A DNA stretch of 64,000 nt from Mesorhabditis belari (GCA_958450365.1 CAUEEP010000892.1:731001-795000); one strand, 5' to 3'; positions 10,901 to 22,880 are shown, counted from the first letter of the stretch. Translations and numbers: made by a program. The notes: a model not told the origin generated them from the letters alone.

Positions 10901-13900
10901 TTTGATCGTTGTGATATTGGGACGATCCATTGGTTGTTCAGCCCAGGAGTCTCGGATCATGTGAAGCTGAAATTTTGTATGCTAAGAATATTTTGACATC
11001 AGCTTACTATTATTAGGTTGGCAACTAAGTCTTTTAGGAATATTACAACGTTATTTTCATCGGGTTTTCAAATCCAGCAAACCGTAAGTCAATTGATGAT
11101 TTGATCAGCTTAGACAGGGATTTAAAAAGGTTACCAAGACTTAGTTGGCAACCTAATAGAAAAATCATGTAATAACTGATAAAATGCTTACAACAGCTGG
11201 GTTCAGATCCATATCCACGTGTACATTCAAAGCTGGCCGCACTGGCACCTGAGCGCCTCGCTTGATCATGTACAAGAGCTCTAAATTTCATTGTCTCAAA
11301 AATTTTAACATTATTTCAAACCTTCCGTTTTCTCATCTCGATTCGACAAATCATAGACTTCTTTCCGAGTGACAATCTCTGTGCAAATGATAGCAAAAGC
11401 GTAGATATCCGCTTCTTTTGTTCCCTCAATCATTGGCATTCGAAGGAGTTCGGGAGCTAGCCAAAGTTGGCCTAAAGAAATGAAAGAAAAGGTTTAAACC
11501 ATTTTAAGCCATTTTAAATCAAGCTTTTAACTTTATTGTAAACTCACGTTTCCTTTCAAGTTTTTCCCCTCTGCGGAAACTGGCACAGCCAAACCCGCTG
11601 ACTTTCAGTTGCCAGCGTTCATCGATCCAACAAGTGCTTGAGCTGTAATTGTCACAAGAATTTTAATTCAACATAAAGGTAAATAAATAAAGAAATGAAT
11701 GGCAAAGAATTTGGAATGAAGGGGAATTGAACCCTCGACCTTCAGCTCACCACGCAGAGGCTCCACTACGGAGCTATCGGCGCCTTCTTTGCCCAAGAAG
11801 AAATAGGAAAGACAAGAAAGAAGAAAGAGATACTAGAGAGAAGCAGCCATAAATAGATACTGTATCAGTTAATATTTTACAAATCAGCTACCATAAGTTT
11901 CCATGAACACCCAAGAAAGATCGATGAATGAAGTGGAGTCCCTCTGCCAAGTCTTTCATCAACGCCATTGCTATGAAAGTATCCAAATTGATTGTTCCTT
12001 TCAAAATGACTTCCTAGATTTTTCTTGTTATTTGTCAGCTTTAGCATTTCAAGATTTCAACCTCTAAAGTCCCTCGACTAGCGTATTTCCAGATGGACAT
12101 CATCGGTGAATGATCGTGACAGATTCCGATGAAACGATGCACATTGTCATGTTCTAGTTTGCGTAGCTAAACTTTTAAATCAATAACTGAAATGTGAAAG
12201 TTAAAAGATTTCTATAAGTAGCTAGTTTACAAAGAAACTTTACCAGTCTAAACTCTGCGTAATCTTCTTGGTGCAATCGAGGCAATACTTGATATTTGTA
12301 GGCAAAGACTGGTTCTTCTGAAGTAAAAACATTGTTGTAAGATTATTTTTACGTTACCTTGTTTACCTTTCATCATAAAATAGGCCATAGTAGCTGTTTC
12401 TGCTTTGCTGCCCATTGAAGCTTTTGATTTGAAAGAATTTGAAGATCTCGATGATTGCAATGAGTGCATGCTCTTTTCTTCATGCTGTAAATAATCGTGA
12501 GAGCTATAGCTTGAACCGTATCTTTTTCCGTTTTGACATTCACAAATGTCTAATAAGTTATAAAAATAATTAAAATTACCATAACCTACCCGACTTGCTC
12601 TTCCCTTTCCCCATCTTTCCAACATAAGATATGGGATTTGCCATTCCGCATCCTGTCGAGCGCGCTCTCTTCTTTTTTCCCTAAACTATTTCAATTGATT
12701 TCTTCCTTATTCTCTTTTTTTCTAGCATAATTTTAGTTGATTAAATTAAGCACTAGAACTCACCGGATAATGTAAAACATTACGACGATAAAGAAGGTAA
12801 AGAAAAGCAGTAACACTCCTCCACCAATTGTGATGTAGATTCCGCTCCTTTGCCAGTCGTTTAATGGGCAATTCTTTCCATCAAAGCTAGAATGGTTTGA
12901 CTGCTATGAATTGCTTGCCAAAAAACTCACTCGCAAATCGGTACAGCCAAAGGAAGTGTGCCTCCTCTAATAGCCCAGATTGAGGTGGAAGCGAGGGCAT
13001 AGTTTGGAGTTGCTGTCTGAAAGCAACGAACAGTATTCAATTTTCCTTGTTCTGATCCTGCTAGGCAACTAATGAAATTTATGCCTTCATGTCGAAAAAA
13101 TTCATGCTGGCGTTCATGCTTCATGCTATCGGACATTTGATACGCGCCCCACTCCTTTTACCATTGGCAATTCAACTTTGAGCTCAAATATCTTGGTGTT
13201 AGGCTGTTCAATTTAAAGATTCTTGGTATCTAATGATACCGCATCTAATGATGCATCATTAGATGCGCCAAGTCTTTCTCTATCTATTGGTACACTACTA
13301 TTTAAATTAGATAGCGCAGCACCAAGGTATTGGAACTCAAAGTTAGATTACCAATGGCAAAAGGGGCGTGTCACTGTACTCTTTTAATAGTTGTGTACCA
13401 ATCGACAGAGAAAGACTTGGCGCATCTAATGATACCAAGAATCTTTAAATTCAACAGCCCAAGACCAAGATATTTGGGCTCAAAGTTAGATTGCCAATGG
13501 CAAAAGGAACCCGGCGCGTATCAAATGTACCACAATCATTTCTTCATGTCGAGAAAATTCATGCTCAGTTACCTTTCACTTTTTCTAAAAAATTACTATA
13601 GTGGACATACGTGAATTTTTTCTAGAAGTTGCGCTCCGCTTTTTTGATTTACTTGCTGATTTGTGCGTGTGCTATGTTTAAGCGTTAGATAGATTATAAA
13701 ATAAACCGAAAAAGGATTAAAAAACTTCCCACAAGCTGCTAAAAGCTATCCTATAATCGCATAAAACACTTTACTAATTTTTTAGAAAAAGTGAAAGCTA
13801 ACTGAGCATGAATTTTCTTGGCATGAATTTTCTGGAGCATACCGAGCACGGCATGAATTTTCTATTCATGAAAAAACGGCATAAAGTATGAATTTTGCTA

Positions 13901-16900
13901 GTTGCCATTCTGCTAATTGGTTTAGGTAAAGCTGCTAATGTAAGTTTTGCGATTGAGCCAAATTTTTCAATCTTTAAAACACACCATGTAGTCAAACGTG
14001 CCATCCCAAGAGAAATTCACAAATTGTGCCACTTTTCCATCCGTGGTGAGTCCATAAAGAAAAAATGTGGGAACTCTTGTGATATTTTGGGTCATTTGAA
14101 CTTTACCAGTCCATCCTAGAATTCTTTAGTTACTTGATTAAATCTTTACAAACCAGTAAACGAAAGACCAGTCTGCACTTGATTATAGGCTGTGATGTTC
14201 CTTGCTCCATTGATCGGATCAAGCATCATCGAGGCGTTTAAACAATATGCGTACCACATGAAAGCATCGTAGAGTTGTGGAGCAAACGTGCCAATCTGAA
14301 TTGATTTCTGTAAAAGAGACAATCGGGAGATGAAGGCCATGCAGGGCCATGCAGGGCAACAAACGCATGCAAAAATCACAGGATTCCCGCTGACCCCCGA
14401 GTAGCGTTGATCGTTCAAGAGGCAATCGGTGGTGTTGCAATAGAATGGGGAGCCGCGAACGTTGGCTCGAACCTAGATTTGAGTAAAAAAAGTAAAGTTT
14501 GAAGCAAACCTGTGCAGCTAGCTGAGCAGTGGTTGAACCGTTCACACTGCCGTCATTTGTTGTATCTATCTGAAAGCATTTCTAGTGCTTCATCCATTAA
14601 GCTTTTTGAAATCTATTAGAAGTACTGGAGTCAATCCGATTGAACTACGGCAAGCTACACCTAAAACAACACTAGTCGCTCAATGAAGCTTGAGTCAAGA
14701 TGTTGCACCTACAGGGTGGGGCAGAATTATGGCAACCAGCACGCACGCGCTTAATTCAGTTGGTTAACGACTTAATAGCTAACGACTTAATAGCTAACGA
14801 CTTAATAGTTAACGACAAATATAGTGCTTATACTGGATCATTTTGTTTTTTCTGTAATTTGATGATCTTTCAATGTTATTATTGCAAAAAATGATACATT
14901 TAGGAATGGTCAAGAAATCTGTTCACCGAGATTCGATCATCGAGCTACACCGGAAGGGAATTCGACCAATTGGAATTTCCAGACGCTTGATGATCAATAA
15001 ATCGGTGGTTTCAAGGACGATTGCTCGAGAGATTAAAGTCAAGAGGCTTTCCAGCTACGGTATGATGCATCATCCTCATTGTTTTCATTGTAAGTTTTCT
15101 TAGAATACAATGTATTACTCGTTGTTGTTATCAGTTCGTGTATTGGGTTAGCCGATAATTCTTTGGACATTTCATTTGAATTCATTTGAAAAGCTATTTA
15201 GAAATAGAGAATTCACCGATTGACCTACGATTTTTTCCATTAGAAAGGTCTACTTTTTTTCTACAAAATAACGTTCAAATTTTATGAAAATATTTTGTCT
15301 CTGGTTTTTATGGGGACACGAAGTCAGGTAGTTGAAAAAAGCGATAATCCAAAGACGTAATCTAGGCGCTTTGGTTCACAAAATGACCTATGTTGGTGTC
15401 AATATATAAAAGATAAAGCTAAAATATAAAGGTAGCTTTAAAAGTTAGATATATAGCCAAATTTTCAGGATAATCTGTTCCGCTGACTTCTTTGTATTTT
15501 TATTGAGTTTTATAAGTTTTTGAAGTCAAATTTGTTTGGAAATGGACCTGTTTTAAAAAGATAGAAAAATGAATAATAAATATTTTCTATTTAGAGCCAA
15601 TTGTAGGCCAAATGGTGAATTTGTCATTTATTTATGGAAAAAAAGTGTCCAACGATTTATCGGCCAGCCTAATACCGGCCAACCTAATACCGGCCAACCT
15701 AATACCGGTCAACTTAATACCGGCCAACCTAATACCGGTCGATAAATCGTTGGACCTAATACGGCCAGCCTGGATACAATATTTGGTGCGATTCTCTGAA
15801 AAACAGGTTTTTATGTGCTTTTTGACATTTGTGGGTCTTTCGTTCGCTATCTTGACCTTATGAAATGTACGCTTTAGTTTAGATGAGGGAAAGTTGTAAA
15901 CTACAAGAGTAATCTCTTGTTACCAACCACGAGCATATTGTTGGCTGCTTGTTGAGCTACCGAATCCAGCCCATCACTGTTATTGTTGACCGTATCGTAC
16001 CAAATGGGTGTCAATCCGTTAGCCACTGTAACGAAAGAATAAAAATGTGTAACCTAATTATGTATATAGTTAACATAACAAGCTGAAAACTAGTCATAAC
16101 TAGAAACTAGAATAACTAGAATGCATAACTAGAGTGCCTAGAATTGGTCATAACTAGAGTGCCTAGAATTTGTCATAACTAGAATGCCTACATTTCACAG
16201 TGTTTGCACCGCCTTGTCCCAATTGACCGTATCCAGTTCCCATCATGTTGAGCATGACATAGACATAGTCAGAGCTAAATTTACAATGAGAATGATTGGA
16301 AAATAGAATATTTTGGTGCAGCAAGAGTGAAATACTTTATCCGCCCTTTACCTATTCATCCCAGCCTCCGCTGTTGCAATTAGAAAATCCCTCTTTGACT
16401 GATCGTTGGGCAAACAAACAGCAATTACTAAAAATCATAATGTAAGAACTTGATACGTAAATCACTTCTTGCTTTTAGTTGGACTTTCTTGAGAACAGTA
16501 ACGATTGCCGATCGAGGACCAGTTATATCGTATAGTAGACTCGACGAGATGGTCGTAGTGTTGAAATCGGGATCGGTGAGAGCTGTCTGAATGGCTGTAT
16601 TCTCAGCACAAGCATTAGATTTAACAATCATATCACTTTTATCACTTTAATCAGTTTTAGCAGCAGTACTTACTATAAGATGCCTAATAAGAAGTAGCTT
16701 GGTTCGACACTATTTAGAATTTACAATACTGGGGCACTCCCATTTACACACAAGCTCTTTTTAACCTCTAACTCTACAACCTTTTGGCCTATTTGAATTA
16801 TATGGGTACCAAAAAAATCTCCGCACATTTTTCTATCATATAAGCTTAAAGAAGACAAAAATGATGAAAAATAACAATTTTTATGGTCGCAATCCCACTT

Positions 16901-19900
16901 TTTAGTTTTTGAGAGTAATCCAGTTGTAACTTTTATTCTATTTGACAGATTTGAATGAAATAACTACCAAAAGATAGTTTTCGATGAGTTCTAAAAATAT
17001 CCAAAAGAAAATTTGCAAAAGGTATAAAATGAGAAAACAGTAGCCCAAAAAGATGACTTTTCCACTTTTAACTTTTTGGAAAAGTGACTTAAAAAGCTCC
17101 GAAATCTAAAAGCTCTATTCTTTTTGCAAATTTTCTTTTGGATATTGTTAGAACTCATCGAGAGCTATATTTTGGTAGTTATTTCATTCAAATCTTTCAA
17201 ATAGAATAAAAGTTACAACTGGATTACTCTCAAAAACTAAAAAGTGGGATTGCGACCATAAAAAATTCATCATTTTTCATCATTTTTGTTTTCTTTAAGC
17301 TTATATGATAGAAAAATGTGCGGAGATTTTTTTGATACCCATATAATCCAAATAGGTCAAAAGGTTGTAGAGTTAGAGGTTTAAAAAGCCTGTGTGCAAA
17401 TGGGAGTGCCCCACAATACTTTCAACTACCGTAACATCGTCCATCATATTCCCACAATTTCCATAGCCAGCGCTGCCAGTGATCAAAGCCACAATGTCCC
17501 TAAAGCTCGTTATCTATTTATCCAATTGCCAGTTCTAACCATTCATATATTTGACACATTGAGAGAAACGCGTATCCAAGTCTGAAAGCTTATTTTCGAT
17601 TCTGAAAGTTCAAAATACTTACTGTCGATAGTTCATGGCAATGGTGGTGATGAATGGGAATCGCACTGTATCAGTGAGTGTAGCTTGTGAAGCAAAACCC
17701 CAGCCTATCTGTAAAGCAAAAAATAAGTTAAAGAAAGCTGCAGCTGACCTGTGGCGTCTGGTAGTAATTGCTGACGAAAGCGGCTGGGATGATCCCTGAA
17801 ATCAGTACTTGTTCCCGGTTTTAGATTAAACTACACTAAAACTCAAATCACATGTTCAACAGCTTTCTTAAACACCAAAATTTCATTTATTTCAAAAGCA
17901 AGTTTCAAACGCTAAATGCAATTCAGAGTCTCGCGAAGGACATCGTTTGAAACGAGTTTTGATGGGCATGCTCATGCAATCGCTAGTAGATTTTGACGGC
18001 ATGCAAGAATCCTCTAAAAACTTTCAAAGCCACAAGAATAATTTACCACCTGAGCTACAAGCTGGGCCAAGGACCACATCAACAGCTCGCTCAGCTATCA
18101 AATAGATCGCCTTTCCGGTGACATCACCCTCAGTGCAATCCGTGTAATTCACGATAAACCTGAACTGGCTTTGATAAACTAGATTTGATTTGTTTGATAT
18201 TTGTTTCTTCTCAAGGCTTTAAAGCTTTAAACTTACTCAAAATGTATTTTGTCTAACAAATGGAGATAACCGATTTGTTGTAGAGCCAATGGGATCACTC
18301 CGCCGGTGATCGAAAAGCCGATATACGGTTGTTGCGTTTCCGTGACTAATTTTATGCAATTAAGAGAGATATTCTAACACCAACCAATCATTCCAATAAC
18401 AAATGTCATCAGGTTGGGATTTGTAGTGATGGGAGGAGGGAGCAATGGTGATGTTGTTACCTGAATGTTACACGGTGCGGCATATACAAGGTGATCAAAA
18501 AGTTCCCGCACACTTTACAAAAGAAGCTCCATTTTTCAGCCAAAACCCGGCTTGAAATTGGACTTACTATATAGTAATTTGAAGCTGAAATTCTGGAAAG
18601 CATTTCTACATCTAAACTATTCTGATCAGAGCCACCTAGCTCTCCAAAGCAGCATTGTATTAGGTTGTCCAGTTATGAATGCACGCCTGCTCTTGAACAA
18701 CTTGAACAGCATTCCTTAGAGCTTTACAATTTTATCAAACCCAATTTTCTATATGCTGTCCAGGATTTCTTATTTTATTACAACTTTTCTTTTCTTTTTC
18801 TTATTTTATTACAACTTTTCGTGTTTTTGACGTCAATTTTTGATTTAATTTCTGTGTTTAGATTTAATTTCTGAGAACGACACGAAGTTTCGTCTCCGTG
18901 CCAGCCTTTGGTATGACTTCAAATTGGGCAAAAATATCGCTGAATCTCATCGAGGCCTTTGGAAAGTATTTTGGAAGATGTTATTTCGGAAAGCCAGTGT
19001 CGGCGATGGTTTCAACGATTTCGAGAAGGAAATGAATTTTTGGGAGATGAGGACCACCGGCCTCCTACGATCGATAATGCAATACTTAAACAGGCGATCG
19101 AAATTGATCCTCGACAAACTACACGTGAACTTGCAGAAATATTTGGAATAAGCCCTCAAAAACGCGCATTTATAACTGGACAACCTAATAGTACGCTGGA
19201 GGCAAACTGTCATCGCGCTCACCTTTTTGAACCTGTTTTCAATTAAAAAATCCTTTAAAAAGCCTTTTTCAAATGTACACTTTTCTTTTAAGTAACAGTT
19301 TGATTGTTATTTTAAAAGAATAAAATCTCTCATTAAGATAAAAAAGTAAAATAGTCCTGAAAAACATGCAAAACTATGTTTGTCTCATCGGCGGTTTGCC
19401 TCGAATGCAAAGCTTCTTGAAAAGGCTGGGAATTCCTGGAGTCATTTACTTATAGAAGTGTTCATCAGAATTTTAGCTTCAAAATACTATAAAGCACAGG
19501 AAATTTTGTTTTAACTTTCATTTACAAAATGAATTATTTGTGCGGGAACTTTTCGATCACCCTGTATAGTGTTATGCTCTACAAAAGTCTGATTTTCTCA
19601 AAAACCTAAAGAGTTGACAGTTCGCTCGTTGAGATATTTAAAATCTACGGACATTTTTTACTAGATTTATGAGTTTATGTAAAATTTAAAGCCATTCGTT
19701 TCATATAAGACTTTAAATGTGATTGCTGCTCTCGAAAAAAGAGATTTGTCAAAAATGTGCCCATTTCTGTTATTCAAGATAACCTCACATTTGCAATAAT
19801 GGAGTTGAAAAACCTATTTTTATCGTAATTAACTCTAAAAACGTATTAATGTAGAAAAAGACGGAAAAAGACGGAAAGAGACGACTTTTTAGAGACCCCA

Positions 19901-20578
19901 AACTGTTTTTCAGCCTCGTTTCACAACATTTTTGGTACTGCTCGGCTGGGGTTGTCAAAGTCATTAAAAAATGTTATTCTATCTTCTATTCTATGTAAAA
20001 TTACGCGTAGATTTTATAATTAATTGTTGTTTTTCAGTTTAGGTTAATATATTGTCTTGGAAAGCCAAAAAGATGCTTTCAGCGCAATATTATTTATGCC
20101 GCACCTGGAACTCGTATCAGAAACTCTTTATATTTTCTTAAAATGGTTCTTTAAACTCTATTGGATCTCGTAGAGTACTGTATCATTAAAGAGTGCATTC
20201 CAGTACATTACTGTATTCATAATCAGTACCGTACCGTAGTAGGTATGAGAAAATTCCGATAAGTAAAATTACACTACTGTACACTCAATTCTTATCAGTT
20301 GAATACTTCTTCTTCAGACAGATTCAGATTCAGATTTCAATATATCGTCTGAATATATTAAAATATTCAGACAGTATATTGACATCTACAGTAAGCTATT
20401 GCAGACTACAGTTGGCAAAAGTTGGCAAACTTGCATTTGCTGAAGATGACCTAATACTCAAGTTCTTTGTTCAATTTTGTTAGAATCTTTCACCTACCGT
20501 ACTCAAATTTGCCGATACCGTAGTAACTTGAGCAAATCCACATTGAAAAAACAACAATAAACAAAGCAAGTGAAGCAT
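7910..20578 (-). CDS. receptor-type guanylyl cyclase (GCY family)
   Basis: About 30 exons give all parts of a nematode receptor guanylyl cyclase. Signal peptide [17 protein letters not shown] (20578-20528); ligand-binding ectodomain exons between 18461 and 12920 (for example [43 protein letters not shown]); one membrane span near 12850-12775 ([20 protein letters not shown]); kinase-homology domain 12700-10860 with GVHGNL where active kinases have HRD, as usual for this pseudokinase, and the helix [11 protein letters not shown]; dimerisation coil ending [12 protein letters not shown] (10600-10670); cyclase domain 10080-8640 with [39 protein letters not shown] and [16 protein letters not shown]; and [12 protein letters not shown] in the last exon. 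The metal-binding aspartates and guanine-contact glutamate appear intact. It should make cGMP at the plasma membrane of sensory cells. Introns hold many mobile repeats. Individual splice sites in the ectodomain are tentative. Confidence 0.92.
8361..8640. mobile_element. mariner-type MITE in a cyclase intron
   Basis: Starts AGGCTGTCCAAAAAGTCTTT and carries TTAAAACCAACAAATGCATC and TTTGCTTGAAAGTGAACC, shared with copies at 24966-26014 and 26080-26372. It interrupts the intron between the exons ending [10 protein letters not shown] and NTASRMES. Confidence 0.6.
9395..9806. repeat. foldback repeat, about 410 bases
   Basis: The left arm CAAAGTGGGGGTGGGACAAA is mirrored by TTGTCCCGCCCCCACCAACG at the right, with further pairing inward through CGTATGCGTAGATTCCGAAT and ATTCGGAATCTACGCATACG and TTTTTGCCTTTTAG around the centre near 9610. 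Long near-palindrome in a cyclase intron. Confidence 0.75.
10115..10550. repeat. palindromic repeat family P, copy 1
   Basis: Built from inverted copies of GCCATTGGCAA...CTAACTTTGA...CTCAAATATCTT and GCGCCAAGTCTTTCTCTGTC, bounded by CATTTGATA and the CCCGCCCC box. The same construction recurs at 13130-13540 and 42670-43125. Here it lies in an intron between the cyclase core and dimerisation exons. Confidence 0.7.
11013..11160. mobile_element. short mariner-type MITE
   Basis: TTAGGTTGGCAACTAAGTCT at the left and AGACTTAGTTGGCAACCTAA at the right form near-perfect inverted ends around about 145 bases, with TTAGG...CCTAA ends typical of the mariner derivatives in this window. It sits in a cyclase intron. 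Confidence 0.75.
11705..11850 (-). repeat. tRNA-derived SINE-like repeat, copy 1
   Basis: On the minus strand TAGCTCCGTAGTGGAGCC resembles a tRNA A box and GAGGGTTCAATTCCC a B box, but the flanks do not pair as an acceptor stem. An adenine- and guanine-rich plus-strand flank (AAGAAGAAATAGGAAAGACA) is shared with the copy at 53275-53430, so this is a dispersed tRNA-derived repeat rather than a tRNA gene. Confidence 0.6.
13130..13540. repeat. palindromic repeat family P, copy 2
   Basis: Starts GGACATTTGATACGCGCCCC and ends GGCGCGTATCAAATGTACCA, with internal inverted copies of GCGCCAAGTCTTTCTCT and CAATGGCAA. Lies in the intron before the membrane-proximal ectodomain exon of the cyclase. Confidence 0.7.
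14520..14676 (-). other. duplicated cyclase ectodomain exon, copy B
   Basis: Two short pieces joined by a small intron: [11 protein letters not shown], then [20 protein letters not shown]. The GLTP...DT.N..DG....AQ.AA pattern repeats copy A. The acceptor also takes one carried base, so copies A and B could be alternative or sequential depending on the donor used in A. Confidence 0.45.
14712..15103 (+). pseudogene. Tc1-like element, N-terminal transposase fragment
   Basis: TA followed by CAGGGTGGGGCAGAATTATG at 14710-14731 is a Tc1-type end. A three-fold tandem phrase (TAACGACTTAATAGC) follows at 14764-14812. From about 14903 the plus strand reads [40 protein letters not shown] and REIKVKR, the paired-like helix-turn-helix of Tc1 transposases. 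Only about 50 residues remain before the frame ends; no catalytic domain follows. Confidence 0.75.
15148..15775. mobile_element. mariner-type MITE with tandemly repeated end
   Basis: Begins TTGGGTTAGCCGATAATTCT and ends with TCGATAAATCGTTGGACC. The right part holds about six tandem copies of CGGCCAACCTAATAC (15660-15770), each resembling a mariner terminus followed by TA. Confidence 0.6.
15927..16026 (-). other. duplicated cyclase ectodomain exon, copy A
   Basis: Minus-strand exon reading [29 protein letters not shown] and MLV. It takes one carried base at its acceptor. Two donors are possible: GTTGGT (phase 0) and GTAACA four bases later. Its text is echoed by the exon pair at 14520-14676. 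Confidence 0.5.
16733..17412. repeat. long foldback repeat, about 680 bases
   Basis: GGGGCACTCCCATTTACACA at the left mirrors TGTGCAAATGGGAGTGCCCC at the right, and the pairing continues inward (CTCCGCACATTTTTCTATCA with its complement at about 17315) almost to the centre near 17060. It lies in an intron between ectodomain exons. No coding potential. Confidence 0.85.
18487..19566. mobile_element. Tc1/mariner-type element with nested mariner
   Basis: Inverted ends ATACAAGGTGATCAAAAAGTTCCC (first 20 bases from 18482) and GGGAACTTTTCGATCACCCT near 19545-19564. Inside it lies a second element bounded by TTAGGTTGTCCAGTTATGAA (18661) and TTATAACTGGACAACCTAA (ending about 19188). All in the first intron of the cyclase. 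Confidence 0.75.
18885..19165 (+). pseudogene. mariner transposase N-terminal fragment
   Basis: Plus strand, with frame changes, gives [20 protein letters not shown], then [20 protein letters not shown] and [16 protein letters not shown], matching the two helix-turn-helix motifs at the start of mariner (DD34D) transposases. The catalytic domain is absent: the nested element ends shortly after. Confidence 0.8.
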
Positions 20579-20953
20579 TTTATATATCTGTAAACTTTAA
20601 TTTTTTAAGAAAAAGAAAGTCTAAATGTTTGATGGCTACAGAAAGATTCGCCTTGATCGGATTCGACTAGAATACCTCTAGAATTATTGGTTTTTAAATG
20701 AAAACTCATCTAACTAATCTCATAAGACTAACTTTTCGTTATTTATTAAATTTCGGTGGTGAGTTGATTGAAAAATTAATAAACTAGACCAAAAAATTTC
20801 GATATTAAGATCGGGTGAAGCCCGACAAAGAAAGAGTGGGTGCATTTTCTTATTATCTTACCTTTTTATCAGATACGTTGTTTTTTTGGATTTAGAATTA
20901 CTGTGGAAAGTTTAATAAGATTTTATGTGTTAATTTTGTTTCGAATTAAATTA
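20579..20953. other. upstream flank of the cyclase
   Basis: Sequence upstream of the cyclase ATG. No coding exon. I cannot define a TATA box or operator with confidence. Confidence 0.35.
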
Positions 20954-21472
20954 TTGGGTTGGTGAATTGAAAACTGCGAGCTTTTGTCATATGTGACAGT
21001 TTGAGCACTTTCTTCAAAAGAAACCCATTTTGGTGTCAATGGAAAAGTTGTAGAGAATCAAAAATGAAGCTTATATCCAAATTTTCAGAACGATTCAAAA
21101 ACTGGTGTTCAAGAAATGCCAAATTTACGAATTTTCACAAAAGTTGCATTTTAAGCGAAACTACTAAGTGTATCTTTTTGGAAATTTGGCTATAAGCCTA
21201 ATTTTTGATTCTCTACAACTTTTCTATTCGCACCAAAATGGGTTTCTTTTGAAGAAAGTGCTCAAACTGGGGCATCTCCAGTCCTCCATTTTTGAGTCTC
21301 ACACTTGTCTCACACACAAACCAAAATCCTACTACGAAAGAGGAATCCGCAAATTGCACGTAAAATGGGCAGAAGTCGTCAATAATAATGTAAATTATTT
21401 GGAATGAATTCATGGTTTTATACTGAATAAATTTTAGTTCAAAGTCCCGCAGTTCTCAATTCACCAACCTAA
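20954..21472. mobile_element. mariner MITE family M1, copy 1
   Basis: Ends TTGGGTTGGTGAATTGAAAA and TTCTCAATTCACCAACCTAA flanked by TA, about 519 bases. Same family as 31334-31846 and 41472-41990, in opposite orientation. Includes a 21000-21260 inner palindrome (GAGCACTTTCTTCAAAAGAA and its complement). No transposase. Confidence 0.85.
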
Positions 21473-21479
21473 TATATTA

Positions 21480-21715
21480 GAATTAACAACTAGATTAACA
21501 ACTAACAACCTCGCCCCTTTTGATTACTATTTATTCCGGATCAGGAGTAATGAGCTTGAGTAATGAGAAAGAGGAATCCGCAAATTGCCTGTAAAATGGG
21601 CAGAAGTCGTCAATAATAATGGAAATTATTTCCAATGAATTGATGGTTTTATGTTGAATAAATTTTAGTTCAAAGTCCGGCAGTTTTCAATTCACTAACC
21701 AAATAAATCCGAAAA
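21480..21715 (+). pseudogene. decayed mariner 3' end (M1 family)
   Basis: CCTCGCCCCTTTTGATTACT followed by TATTTATTCCGGATCAG matches, in the opposite strand, the LAPFDYYLF region of the mariner transposase at 31073-31290, and it continues into the M1 terminal sequence ending CAATTCACTAACCAAAT. Truncated copy. Confidence 0.65.
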
Positions 21716-22570
21716 GCTCAATGTAAAGGCAAAGAAACATCAGTTGTTTTTAGTTGTTGTTTCAGTGTGTTCAGTTGGCATAAGTTAGAGCAAACAATGA
21801 GTAAACAATTGAATTTCTTTTTCTAATAAAACAATTGTAATAGAACGTATCACAGAACTGAGATTACGACTTTTTTGGCGGCTTTTGAAGTTCAAAGGCT
21901 CCATTTTGCTGTTCTTGAACGAGTTGATGAGCAATAGCAACAAGATGAGCAATGAGTACAAAAAGGATGAGTACGTTTTTATTGTAATTTGATTTCTTCG
22001 AGAAATTGAGATTACGCTAAAAGATCCTTATTTGATTTTATCAAATTCTGATTAAAATTCGCTATTTATACTTTGCTAAAAGTTTCAAAAAGCTCAAAAA
22101 TTCACTTTGTCCTAATTTCCAATTGCTCTTGGGATGTAATGTTGAAACAAAACACTTGCTGCTTTTTCAGTGATCGAAAAGCTATTGATAACAAAGCTAT
22201 TTACATATACATACTATATACAAAAATATAAAACGTCCGTCCGTCCGTCATGCCTACGCGACAATACAAATTACGTCAACGTAAAATTACAATGAAGTGA
22301 GCTAGAAAGCTGAAATTTGTACTCGATTTTCGGGGGCGTGGAATCCGAATCTGCAATCAGCTTTGTGCTAGGTGCTCACTGCTAGGTGCCTTCAGTACCT
22401 CTAGGTAGAATATCCGTGCGGCCGCTAGCGGACGCCCAGCGCAGCTGGTGTTATTTACAATTGGTGGCATTGACCAAAGTTCTTCAAATCAAAATCTAAT
22501 CTAATGTAACTTTTACAAGCTTTTTCATCCTCTCCCGGGATCCTTCTGCACCCATTTACCCAAATTATCC
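21716..22570. other. intergenic, no gene seen
   Basis: Contains CGTCCGTCCGTCCGTC at about 22228-22243, a short motif also found at about 38181 and 47388, and a moderately GC-rich patch near 22320-22450. No coding exon is supported. Confidence 0.4.
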
Positions 22571-22700
22571 AAATTTACAGGGCGATTTAAAAGTTTCTAT
22601 ACAAATTTTTACTAAGACTTGATTTTAAAATGATTGAGGAAAGCTATTTAGCGAAACTTTTTTTAAAAAGAAAACCTGAATAAAATTCTACTTAAAATTA

Positions 22701-22880
22701 CTAATAAGGAGGCCATAGCTCATCATAGCTTTTTTTATCGGCCACGAAATCGGGTCCATAAACGTCAGTAATCTCTCGATGAGCCTGTGCGGTATTGAGT
22801 TTTCGGTTGAATGCATACAAAAACAGGTGTCGCTGGTGCTCCTCCTCCGATTCAACTTGACACGACATTCCTGAAAAAAG
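22701..22880 (-). pseudogene. mariner transposase N-terminal fragment
   Basis: Minus strand reads RHLFLYAFNRKLNTAQAHRE and ITDVYGPDFVADKKSYDELW, the first helix-turn-helix of mariner transposases (LLYEF...A..A...I..VYG). It stops directly after; no D,D34D domain follows. It belongs to the 22580-24075 element. Confidence 0.75.

Noticed and set aside
22228..22243. CCGTCC repeats as a Helitron end
   Set aside because: The TATATA plus CCGTCC combination recalls some rolling-circle elements, but no Rep/helicase code, 3' hairpin or matching terminus is visible.
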